A stretch of DNA of 64,000 nt, from the NCBI RefSeq assembly GCF_048544455.1, contig NC_133529.1:56890271-56954270 (forward strand), given 5' to 3'. Position 1 is the first letter of the stretch, and each line of letters begins with the position of its first letter. A program made the position numbers and the translations under genes. The notes under the pieces are model-generated. The model made no database searches and was not told where the DNA came from. It saw only the letters and a program-made list of their open reading frames with translations. Shown in pieces: positions 1 to 9,533 of the stretch. This DNA comes from Silene latifolia. Lineage: Eukaryota > Streptophyta > Magnoliopsida > Caryophyllales > Caryophyllaceae.

Positions 1-1
1 T

Positions 2-526
2 GAGCCTACTAGGGTCACCCCCATTCCCATGAATGGTGATAACCTGGAGCCTGTTCCAGGGGCCACTTCCTCTGTTGTGTCGCCTCTGACTGACCACGAG
101 ATGTCTGTCCTTTCCGAGCTTTTCGCTCGTGTCAACTTAATGAACGCTAAGTTTGCTTATGACTCGTCTCATTTGAACTGCAATGCCATTCTGAATGACT
201 ATGAGAAATTTGACTTGAGTGACTACCCACCTCACTTAGCCAAAGAACTTGACAAACGGGAAACCAGAACCCCCATCATTGAGGAAACCGAACCTATTAA
301 CGTAGGAACCGACAATACACCTCAAGAACTTAGGATAGGGACAACCCTGGACCCCTCGGAAAGACAACAGTTCATTGACCTCCTCCACGAATACAAAGAC
401 GTGTTCGCCTGGTCTTACGAGAGATATGCCAGGATTGACAGAGAAATTGCGAGCACCAGGATACCCATTAAACCGGGGCTAAAGGTAAAAAGAAGCTACG
501 TTGGATGCATCCTGAGTGGGCCCTAA
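2..526 (+). pseudogene. Tat1 pol: linker between protease and reverse transcriptase
   Basis: Open from the window edge in the frame of an internal Met at 29; it is the tail of a longer frame rather than a gene start. It carries the stretch that precedes RT in Tat polyproteins, with key words GTTLDPSER, LLHEYKDVFAWSYE and IKPGLK. The frame is lost near 485-500 and RT continues in another frame from about 505, so there is a frameshift in the conserved segment before the first RT motif. No catalytic residues are expected here. Confidence 0.75.
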
Positions 527-1820
527 AAATCAAGGAAGAGGTGGATAAACAGATCAAGTCTGGTTTCATCAAAGTGTCTGAATACTCTGACTGGGTGGCC
601 AACATTGTGCCCGTACCAAAGAAAGACGGAAGAATTCGGGTTTGCGTCGACTTCAGGGATCTGAATAAGGCGAGTCCAAAGGACGACTTCCCCTTGCCGC
701 ATGTTGACATTCTGGTAGACAACACCGCCGAGCATGCTCTCCTATCATTCATGGACGGGTATGCTGGGTACAACCTGATTAAAATGGCGGAGGAAGACAT
801 GCACAATACTGCGTTCACTACACAGTGGGGTACATATTGCTACACGGTCATGCCTTTCGGTCTCATCAATGCCGGAGCAACCTATCAAAGAACCGCTACC
901 ACTCTCTTACATGATATGATGCACAAGGAAGTAGAGGTATATATCGATGACATGATTGTCAAATCAAAAGAACGGGACGGCCACATCAGTGCCCTCCGGA
1001 AATTCTTCGCTCGTCTACGGAAATACAACATGAGACTAAATCCTCAGAAGTGTGCATTCGGGGTCACCTACGGGAAACTCTTGGGACATGTCGTCAGAAA
1101 AAGAGGCATTGAGATTGATCCAACCAAAATCAAAGCCCTTCAACAAATGCCTCGGCCTAGGAACGAGAAAGAGATTCGGGGGTTTCTCGGTCAGGTCCAA
1201 TACATCAGCCGGTTCATTGCCAAGCTCACTATGATTTGTAAACAAATATTCAAGAAGCTTCGAGCCTCCGATCACACCGATTGGGACGACGACTGTCATA
1301 AGGCCTTCGACAGGATAAAGGAAATCCTATCCAAACCTCTTGTCCTCATGCCACCTGAACCGGGGATTCCTCTATCCCTATACCTGACTGTTACCAACAC
1401 GACCATGGGAGCAATGCTAGCACAAACAATTGGCAACGAAGAGCGAGCCATCTACTACATCAGCAAAAAGTTCATTGAGTACGAGACGAGGGATACCCAA
1501 CTGGAAAAGACATGCCTTGCCCTAGTATGGTCAACTAAGAAGCTGCGATATTACATGCTCAGCTACACGGTCCACATCTACTCCAAGATGGAACCGGTTA
1601 AATACATCTTCGAAAAACCCGTGCTAAACGGAAAGGCATCTAGGTGGACACGATCTTTGTCGAGTTTGATCTCAAGTTCGTACCCCTTAGGGTTATCAAG
1701 GGAAGAGCAGTCGCTGATTTCCTAGCAGAAAATCCCGTCAACGAGGATCCAACGACCGACACCTGGTCACTTCCTGACGAAGACATCCTTTATGCCGACT
1801 CCGACGCATGGGACCTATAA
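505..1820 (+). pseudogene. Tat1 pol: reverse transcriptase and first RNase H
   Basis: A 406-residue frame (505-1725) holds RT motifs in order: RVCVDFRDLN near residue 45, SFMDGYAGYN near 80, MPFGLINAGATYQR near 115 and the catalytic YIDD near 145, so the RT core residues are present. RNase H follows, with LYLTVTNTTMGAMLAQ, YYISKKF and LEKTCLALVW. The first catalytic Asp of this RNase H reads Asn (TVTNTT where TVTD or AVSD is usual). A frameshift near 1650 moves the end of the domain into the frame with DLKF-like and GRAVADFLAE residues, up to a TAA at 1818-1820. Family assignment is firm; this copy is inactive. Confidence 0.9.
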
Positions 1821-2411
1821 TTTGATGGTGCATCTAATCTGAGAGGCTTCGGGATAGGAATCCTTCTAATTTCACCAGAGGGAGAACATGTTCCGATCTC
1901 GGTAAAGCTAGACTTCGCCGTCACCAACAATGCCACTGAATATGAAGCATGCCTCATCGGCCTACAAGCAGCCATCACACTTGGCATCAAGAGACTGAGG
2001 GTCCGCGGCGATTCCTCACTCATCATCAATCAGGTATCCGGATCATGGAAAATCCGATATGACAGCTTAGCTCCCTACCAAGCGAAGATCAGTCAAGAGG
2101 CCGAATTCTTCGACCAAGTCGACTACTTCCACCTGCCACGAGAGGAAAATCAATTTGTTGATGCCCTGGCAAAACTTGCCGCGCTCGTCAACATACCTGA
2201 CGAGTTGACATCAATGCCCCTATGTGTCGAGAGAAGGAGCGAGCCAGCTCACATTTGTGCCATTATCGACGACGAGAAAAGCCATGATGAACCTTGGTAC
2301 CAAGCCATCCTCAATTACAAAAACAAAAATGAATTCCCTCCCAACTCTGATAAAAGAGGACAAAGAGCCATCCGTTTACTTGCATCACAATTCGTGATAA
2401 ACCAAAATTAA
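1821..2411 (+). pseudogene. Tat1 pol: second, archaeal-type RNase H
   Basis: Lies directly after the TAA at 1818-1820, in the same frame. Four acidic sites of the RNase H fold are visible: Asp in FDGASNLRG, Glu in NNATEYEACL, Asp in RGDSSLIINQ and Asp in ENQFVDALAKLA. This second RNase H, acquired after the retroviral-type one, marks Tat-lineage plant gypsy elements. The frame runs on through a connecting region (EPWYQAILNYK, RAIRLLASQF) and stops at a TAA at 2409-2411, before the integrase. Confidence 0.85.
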
Positions 2412-3541
2412 CTCTACAAAAGAACACCCCAAGGAATTCTCCTCCTTTGCATTGACCATCACAAAGCCAAAAAAGTCATGGGAGAGGTTCACGACGGGGA
2501 ATGTGGCCCTCACATGAGTGCAATTATGCTTACACGGAAAATCATGCAGCTAGGTTACTACTGGACAACCATGGAAGCCGATTGCTGTAACTACGTCAAA
2601 CATTACCACAATTGCCAAATCTTCGCCAACATACAACATATACCACCATCCCTTTTGTACACCATAGCATCACCCTGGCCTTTCTCAACCTGGGGCATCG
2701 ACATCATCGGGAAAGTCAACCTAATAGGCACCAAGGGGCATTGCTTCGTCCTCGTCGCCATCGACTACTTTACCAAATGGGTAGAAGCACAGTCATATGC
2801 AGTCTTGACCGCCAAACAAGTGGCCAAGTTCATTCAAAACAACATCATCTGTCGATATGGGGTACCCCATGAAATCATCACCGATCAAGGCTCTCATTTC
2901 CGGGCGGAAACTCAAGCTTTGCTGGACAAATACAAGATCAAACGACATCGATTGTCCCCCTACCGTCTCCAAACCAACGGAGCGGTGGAGGCAGCGAACA
3001 AAACTCTTGTCACCATTATCAAGAAAATGCAAGACAACTACTGCGATTGGCCCTGCAAACTCCCATTCACACTCTGGGGATACCGAACCTCCATTCGAAC
3101 ACCGACAGGTGCCACACCCTTCTACATAGCATACGGTATGGAGGCGGTTCAACCGGTAGAATTAGAGGTCCTATCTCTACGCATGCTACTGGAGAGTCAA
3201 GTCCCTGAGGCGGAATGGACCCGTCGAAGGTACGAACAACTCACTTTCTAGACGAACGACGACTCAACGCCTTGCACAACGTCCAGTTATACCAACGACG
3301 TATACAACGGGCATTCAACAAAAAGGTTAAACCCAGAAACATCCAGGAGGGCGACTTGGTCCTCAAGTCAGTTCGAGCACCGTTACCCGTCGATCCGAGG
3401 GGAAAATTCAAACCCAACTGGGCCGGACCATACCTGGTCAAGAAAATACTTTCGGGGGGCGCAGTGAGACTGAGTGACCTAGATGGGGAGGACTGTACAA
3501 ACCCGACCAACCTAGACCAACTCAAGAAATACTACCCTTGA
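2412..3541 (+). pseudogene. Tat1 pol: integrase
   Basis: The zinc-binding region includes EVHDGECGPH and YVKHYHNCQ; one Cys of the usual CxxC pair seems replaced (KHYHNC where KKCxxC is usual). The DDE core has Asp in WGIDIIGK, Asp in IITDQGSHF and Glu in TNGAVEAANKT. The frame breaks near 3215-3251 and continues to 3541 in another frame with the C-terminal module (NWAGPYLVKKIL, LDQLKKYYP). In life the enzyme joins element cDNA to host DNA; this copy has at least one frameshift and a possible loss of zinc binding. Confidence 0.88.
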
Positions 3542-3731
3542 GCCCTAACAACCAACGACCTAGCCTAGTTTTACAACTAGCAACGACCTCAACCCTTTTC
3601 AAGTCAAGTTCCTCAACGTGTTCTAATTTGAAATTGCATGTTTTATCGAGTCTAAGCTGCGGCACCTTGCCCGTTTCAAATGTCCTTTGATCCGTCAAAG
3701 GCAACGTCCATTTGCACTAAAACAACCTCTA

Positions 3732-3911
3732 AACTACGAGCATGGTTTGATTTCACCTCTTCAGGTGAATACGTAGGCAGTCCCTCTTATGCATGAGGGA
3801 TACAACCACAAAACCCAATCAAAATTCACAAAACGTTTCGAACTACGATCATGGTTTGATTTCACCTCTCCAGGTGAATACGTAGGCAATCCTTTCTTAC
3901 ACAAGAAGGAT
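3732..3911 (+). repeat. Tandem pair of two-hairpin units just after pol
   Basis: Two copies, 109 bp apart, of AACTACGA-x-CATGGTTTGA then stem TTCACCT/AGGTGAA then ATACGTAGGCA. Each is followed by a second hairpin: TCCCTC/GAGGGA (3781-3786 with 3795-3800) in copy 1; ATCCTT-TCTT/AAGAAGGAT (3889-3898 with 3903-3911, one bulged T) in copy 2. The first stem is identical in both copies, while the second differs in sequence and keeps pairing. I recall an AACTACG...ACGTAGGCA motif after pol in other Tat elements but cannot check it here. Confidence 0.7.
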
Positions 3912-4346
3912 ACAACCATTCCCACAATAAAAAAAAACCATCCCCACATACAAAAATCCCTTTCAAAAAAAAGGAGAAAAGGGAAAACCATTCCCTTTCC
4001 CACAAAAATACAAAAATGAGCCATTCTCCCTTTCCACAAAATACCACTTTCCCAAGTGCAAATGTTTAGGACGATTCAAATCAAATTGCGTTTACAAAAT
4101 GGATGGAAGAAACAAGTGTTCACAATTTTCGACACAAGCAATCCTCTTATTTAATTAATAATGGGAGGGATTACAATTTCAACAATAAATAAAGCTCGAC
4201 GAGTCTATAACTTGTCAAAGCTAAGGTGTCAACTAACACACCTCACATAATAAAACTAGCACAAAACACACAATAACTAGCTAGTACAACATAATAAAAA
4301 CTCACAACAATAATACAACATAATAATAAACGGGTAATGGAGGTTT
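3912..4346. other. Noncoding spacer of Tat1
   Basis: A-rich, low-complexity DNA between the stem-loop units and the 3' end of the antisense gene. I see no gene, repeat array or clear signal. Confidence 0.5.
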
Positions 4347-5868
4347 TCACTCTTCCATTCTACCCTTGCCTTTTCCCTCGGGGTACATCTTCCCCTTGCT
4401 GTTCTTGTTGGCCCGCCTAGCTTGGACTTCCTCCTCGGAACGGATCCTCAACGGATCTAAGACGACGACGGCCTCCGGTCTAGCACAAGACCCCATATTC
4501 GACCCAAAAAGAGCCAATGCACGGCCCACCATATTCTTAGGGCCTGAACTCCTCCTCTTCGGTGGTCTCATCACATCGGGGGTAGCTCCATCAACATACT
4601 CCTCAAAGAAGGCATGGTTGGCCTTGCCAACCTCTCGGTATTTCAAGTCGACAACCTTGTCCTTACGAAATTTGGATCTCTCTTCCAAGGACGGAGCAGT
4701 GACCACTTGACATAAGCGGGAGTCACCCATGTCGTGGCAGCGGGGTTTGGCACCTCCCAAAGCGGCCGAGTAGCCCACAATCTTTCGAAGAACTCCACAA
4801 GCTCGGAGTTCCGGAAAATATTCTCTTGGACAGAGTATCTTGAGCGGGCATCTTTTGTTGACGCCCCATTTGCCTCATGAGCCTTTCGGGATATATGAAG
4901 GAAACAACCTTCAAACCCACCACCATCAAAGAACGAGGACAAGCACCCGAAGTGGGCAACCCCGTGAAGGACCTCAAGTGCCACCACGGCACCACCCAAC
5001 GGATATGAGGACCACCCTCCTCCGCCAATCTTGCGGCCCAATAGGCCTCGGTGGAAGCAAAACTATCCGGGTACAACTTCTTCCTCATAGTAAGATGACG
5101 GAAGGAGTAAGAAGAAGGATTAACCGGAGGCTCTACATACCTTAGCCTATCCTACAGCCACACTTGAAGGATCCTCGGGGATCCGAAAGAGGGAGATTCT
5201 CCACAAGAGCCTTCCTTGCCCAAGGCTTGGATAATCTCTCCAAGCACCAACCATGATGGATCTCTACCATGCTCCATTTGCTCAATCACATGGATAAGGG
5301 TCATGCTACCATGGCATCTTGGCCCCTCCTTCTTCAAGACATCAACAAAGAGGTACACATGGACAAGGCAAAATGCAAGAGCCCTTCTCCTAGCCACCTC
5401 CGAGACATTAACATCTAATTGGTTTGAAAAGATGTTGATAAGAGCCAACATATCCACACCATGTGGAGCAAGAAGAAAGTTGATTTGGCTTGTTGATAAG
5501 CCCAACATGGAACGGAATTTCTCCTTGTAGCACAACCGAGTCGGAGGAAGCACCGGAACACAACCCGGCCACCCACCAATGGCTCCAACTTCTTTGGCAA
5601 GAGGGCAAACTTCGCCTTTCGGGAACACGAAAACATGATGTTTTGAATCCCAAAACCGAGAACATGCTTCAAGAAATGAAGGTTGCACCTTGACTTGACG
5701 AAGCACCAACAATTGACCAACTCCCATGCAAGCGAGTTGATACTTTTCGAGAGGCGACAAATCCCGGCACCATTGTCGCAATGCGTTCTCGAAAGCATCC
5801 ATGAAATATGTTTGTGGAAAAAGAAGAGTGTTTGTAGAGATGATTTTTTGTTTCGGATGATGAAACAA
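4347..5868 (-). pseudogene. Tat1 antisense gene with plant-mobile-domain-like region
   Basis: Reads against pol. From 5868 the frame holds MDAFENALRQWCRDL, then FLEACSRFWDSKHHVFVF, GEVCPLAKEVGAIGG and FRSMLGL, the look of plant mobile domain (PMD/aminotransferase-like) proteins. A TAG just upstream of 5152 interrupts it and the same frame goes on to about 4900 (RLRYVEPPVNPSS, SFIYPERLMRQMGR). Frameshifts near 4850-4780 lead into a basic C-terminus ending at 4347 (RPPKRRSSGPKN, EGKGKGRMEE). Antisense ORFs with PMD-like domains downstream of pol are reported for Tat elements; their role is unknown. This copy has at least one stop and one frameshift. Confidence 0.72.
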
Positions 5869-8150
5869 TGAAGCGCAAACGTCCCTATTTATTCAAAATG
5901 GTCAGCGCATTTTTCGGAAAAAGGGGAGGGCCGACTTTCATCGCCAGGCTGCCCGCGCCTCTTTGAGGCTTCCCCAGGATTCCCGCTGTTGACTTGTCTC
6001 TTTCAACTTGTGCTGTCTCCTGACACCTCAAACCTCCCGCCAGGAAGCTCGCGCCTCTTCGGGATGATTCAGGATATTTTGTGTTTCCTCACACTCACAC
6101 TTCCTTGTTTTCGCGTTTTACGAAATCCGACACGGTTTCCATGACGCAGCTTTAAACATACGGATTTTTTCTTTCTTTTTTTGAAGGGGGGAAGGGCTAG
6201 TCGCCCCAATCCGCGATGGATCGTTTCCATGTCAGTCGAAATACCCAAAACTTTTTCGCTTTTTCGCAATTTTCCATCAAATTTTCAAAATCGAAGATTG
6301 ATAACACGACATCAATTTTCATCAAAATTCAAGCACTCACAAATTCGAGTCTTGACCTCAAAAATCAAAAATCAAATATACTCGCAAAAATCCTTCTCTA
6401 AAGTTCTTTCCTGACAGTTTGAGTTTGAATTTTTCGAGTCAATTTCAATAATTTCGACACAATTTAATTCACGACACGAGTTAATTGCTCAAATTTTCAA
6501 ATCAATTCCTTTTAAATTCCGAACGTGACAATTTGTCACGGAATTTTCAAAATTCATTTCAAAACTCAATTTTAACTTCAATTCATCTTGGTTAAATTTG
6601 TTTTCAATCAAATGCTTCTACGTGTTTGTGTTTATGTATATATGCTATCTGTTGCATGTTTTCTACACTAACGATGGAGGAACTGGTGCAAACATCAAAA
6701 GGAGAATCGACAGCCGACAACGCTCCTCCGAAACACAACAAAAAAAGCCAAAAATCACAAAATAAACCACAATCCAAAAACACATATATAAAAACCGCCT
6801 CACGCGAAATGTAAACATGTACAGACAAGAGTCCAAGACACGGACAAACTACAATAACTACTCAGCGTCTCCCGTCGGGCCAGTCCTGGTCTCACTAGGG
6901 GTCGCCGCCAACGCAGACACCACCACCGCCTCGAATACGGCAGCCTCCTCGGCCGCTACAGCCCCTCCAGGATCGGCTTCCTCCTCCAAAGCCTCAACGA
7001 CGGACCCCATAGGTCCCAAACGATACCCTGCGATAAAAAAAAACAACAAACAAAAAACGTCAGCCGAAATTTCGGCATTACGACGGCATGAAATGGATAA
7101 ATCCAAAAAAACACAACCTGCAATACAAAACAAGGGCAATCCCGCCCAAAATCTAACCAAACAAAGTTCACAAAAAACAAACACAAAAACGACTCGCCCC
7201 TCTTTTCAAGCAAAAGACGAGTCAAAACCAAAAAACGGCATTTCAAGACCCCTACAGGGTCCGCCAACAACCCAAAATACATTCCCGACACAATGGGGTA
7301 TTTTTCTACGGTTCAAAAAGGCAATTCATACGCTAATTTGAGCCCAAACCGGTCAAAATTTCAAAAACGACCGCAAAAAGGCAAACGTGATTTTATCACT
7401 CCTCAAGGTGACCTAAATTACCAATAAGGTCCATTTCAAGGCAAACTGACTCAATTCAAGCCCAAACAGACGCTTATTTTGTCAGACGTAAGACCGTCAC
7501 AAAAGGCAAAAATCCAATTTTACCCACAATATCCAACGAAGGTCCATAAATGGCGAATACGTGTTTTCCCAACTACAATGCAACCTAGTGGGACCCACTA
7601 CCCAAGCAAATAAACTTGGCATTGTGAAATGAGACGGTTTCTCGCCTCACTCACGTTTTTCGAACATAGGGAGCGGGAACGGGGACCAAAATGCAAACTA
7701 AAAGCACCCTTATACTCCTAAATAGGTTTCTAACCTAATGCAAACATCAATTTCACTCGAAATGGGCTCGATCAAAAACGCCCAATTCGATTTTCTAGGG
7801 TAAAATTCGCCCTAATTCATTCAAGCTAAGGATCAACAAATTTAAATGGATTCAAAAGGAAATACATACCTTGAGATGACATTGTTGATGAGGGCAAGAA
7901 TTCAAACAAGCTAGAAGGTCCAACAATGGCGAATTCGGCTTTGTTTTGTCGAAAAAAAGGTTGAAGATGAAGTGAGGTTGATATGCGGACCAACCTCGCG
8001 TCTTTTACAGAAAAATAGGGAAGCCCCTTTGGTTCGCCAGGTGGCTCGCGCCTAAACCAGGCTTCCCCTTGCTCTTTCAGCGAATTTTGGGCTTTAGCCC
8101 AATTTCCCGTGATAAACTTCGAGCTTTCATTGACGATATTGGAAATCGTC
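5869..8150. other. Tat1 long 3' spacer, mostly noncoding
   Basis: Upstream side of the antisense gene and beyond. It holds copies of a GC-rich word (CCGCGCCTCTTTGAGG near 5950, CTCGCGCCTCTTCGGG near 6047, CTCGCGCCTAAACCAGG near 8046). On the - strand, 7030-6858 is GC-richer and open, follows a TTTTTATCGCAG acceptor-like site and reads as an acidic, Ala-rich tail; it could be a last exon of a second antisense transcript, at low confidence. The + strand frame 6817-7341 is low-complexity and I do not call it. Confidence 0.4.
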
Positions 8151-8159
8151 ATTTCCTCA

Positions 8160-8615
8160 AATACGAAAACACAAATAGTGAAAATCTAAATTCACTATTT
8201 TTCTTCAAAAATTTCAAGCAAATGGCGATCAAAACCGCCAATTTTAAAAATAATGGTGAAATCAAATTCACTATTTCCTTCACTAAATAGTGAAAATTCA
8301 AAAACCGCTATTTCTTCAAATTTTAAGCGGCGGCGATTAAAACCGTCATGCTCAAACTAATAGTTGGAAATTGAATTCCACTATTCTCATCAAATGTCAA
8401 CGATGGCACATAAACCGTCACTTCATTCAATAGTGAAGATTCCAAATTCACTATTTCCACACATGTCAACGGCGACACATAAACCGTCACTTCAATTAAT
8501 AGTGAAAATTCCAAATTCACTATTCCTTCAAATACCAGCAGGGGGCTTTCTCGCGAAACCCGCTCATTCCAAAAACAGTGATAGTGAAAATCCATACTCA
8601 CTATTCCCACAGCGG
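8160..8615. repeat. Irregular array of AGTGAAAAT/ATTCACT hairpins
   Basis: Short palindromes of the form AATAGTGAAAATTC...AATTCACTATT recur near 8176, 8250, 8362, 8432, 8502 and 8582, mostly 70-80 bp apart, with an extra half-copy near 8287. Between them lie variants of GGCGACACATAAACCGTCAC. The spacing is close to that of the 72-73 bp array just downstream, so the two may share an origin. Confidence 0.6.
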
Positions 8616-8690
8616 CATCACGAGTTCGCTATTTCAAAACAAGCCCATTTGACGCGGCTATTCCCATGGTCCATTAACCGACCGTACCGT

Positions 8691-9300
8691 GGCTGGCGAA
8701 CCTTTGTCCGCAAACATCCAAGGGCAGATCCCGAAGATGCTTCGGGTACATTTCCTTAACATGGCTGGCGAGCCTTTGTCCGCAACCTTTCGAGGGCAGA
8801 GCCCGAAGATGCCTCGGGTACATTTCCTTACCATTGGCTGGCGAGCCTTTGTCCGCAACCTTTCAAGGGCAGATCCCGAAGATGCCTCGGGTACATTTCC
8901 TTACCATTGGCTGGCGAGCCTTTGTCCGCAACCTTTCAAGGGAAGATCCCGAAGATGCCTTAGGTACATTTCTTTGTCTTGGCTGGCGAGCCTTTGTCCG
9001 CAACCTTCCAAGGACACATCCCGAAGATGCCTCGGGTACATTTCCTTGCATTTGGCTGGCGAGCCTTTGTCCGCAACCTTCCAAGGACACATCCCGAAGA
9101 TGCCTCGGGTACATTTCCTTACCATTGGCTGGCGAGCCTTTGTCCCCAACCTTCCAAGGACACATCCCAAAGATGCTTCGGGTACATTTCCTTGTCACAG
9201 CTGGCGAGCCTTTGTCCGCGAATATGCAAGGACATATCCGAAGATGCCTCAGGTATGACTCCTTCCTATGGCTGGCGAGCCTTTGTACGTAGTCTAACGG
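8691..9300. repeat. 72-73 bp tandem array, nine units, in Tat1 3' region
   Basis: Units start with GGCTGGCGAGCCTTTGTCCG at 8691, 8763, 8836, 8909, 8981, 9054, 9127, 9199 and 9270, spaced 71-73 bp. Each continues with AACCTTCCAAGGACACATCC and CGAAGATGCCTCGGGTACAT, with small variants. The array keeps long frames open on both strands, but these follow from the period and are not genes. Retand-type Tat elements are known to carry an amplified tandem repeat in this part. Confidence 0.9.
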
Positions 9301-9520
9301 ACTTTAAACGACCCGCACGGACAGTCGACAGACCCTAAACTGCTCCCGACGACAGGTCCTTGGCTCGTACCCTCGAGTCGCCTTGGCGTCGCCCTTCCCG
9401 ACGGCAGGTCCTTGGCCCGAATCCTTTCGAGCCGCCTCGATGTCGCTCGGGTCTCCAGGTTGTAATCTTCAATTGACCTTGGGGCTCTACTTTGACTTTC
9501 GCCTTGTCCAAGCCTCAGTC
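9301..9520. other. Short spacer between tandem array and polypurine tract
   Basis: Moderately GC-rich, with GACGGCAGGTCCTTGGCCCG and GACGACAGGTCCTTGGCTCG as a diverged direct pair about 65 bp apart. No coding signal. Confidence 0.5.
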
Positions 9521-9533
9521 AAAGTGGGTGCTC
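9521..9533 (+). promoter_or_regulatory. Tat1 polypurine tract (plus-strand primer)
   Basis: AAAGTGGGTGCTC lies directly before the LTR start TGTAGATACCC. It is purine-rich for most of its length and sits where plus-strand synthesis would start. Confidence 0.6.

Noticed and set aside
1..3541. Integrated pararetrovirus
   Set aside because: Integrase with DDE motifs, archaeal-type RNase H, polypurine tract and LTR show a Ty3/gypsy retrotransposon.
6817..7341. 174-codon + strand frame
   Set aside because: Low-complexity Ala/Ser/Thr then Lys/Asn-rich composition, no domain, and competing frames on the other strand; possible - strand exon noted only at low confidence.
8689..9338. Several overlapping 100-190 codon frames on both strands
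   Set aside because: They follow from the 72-73 bp tandem period; all are repeat translations without family resemblance.
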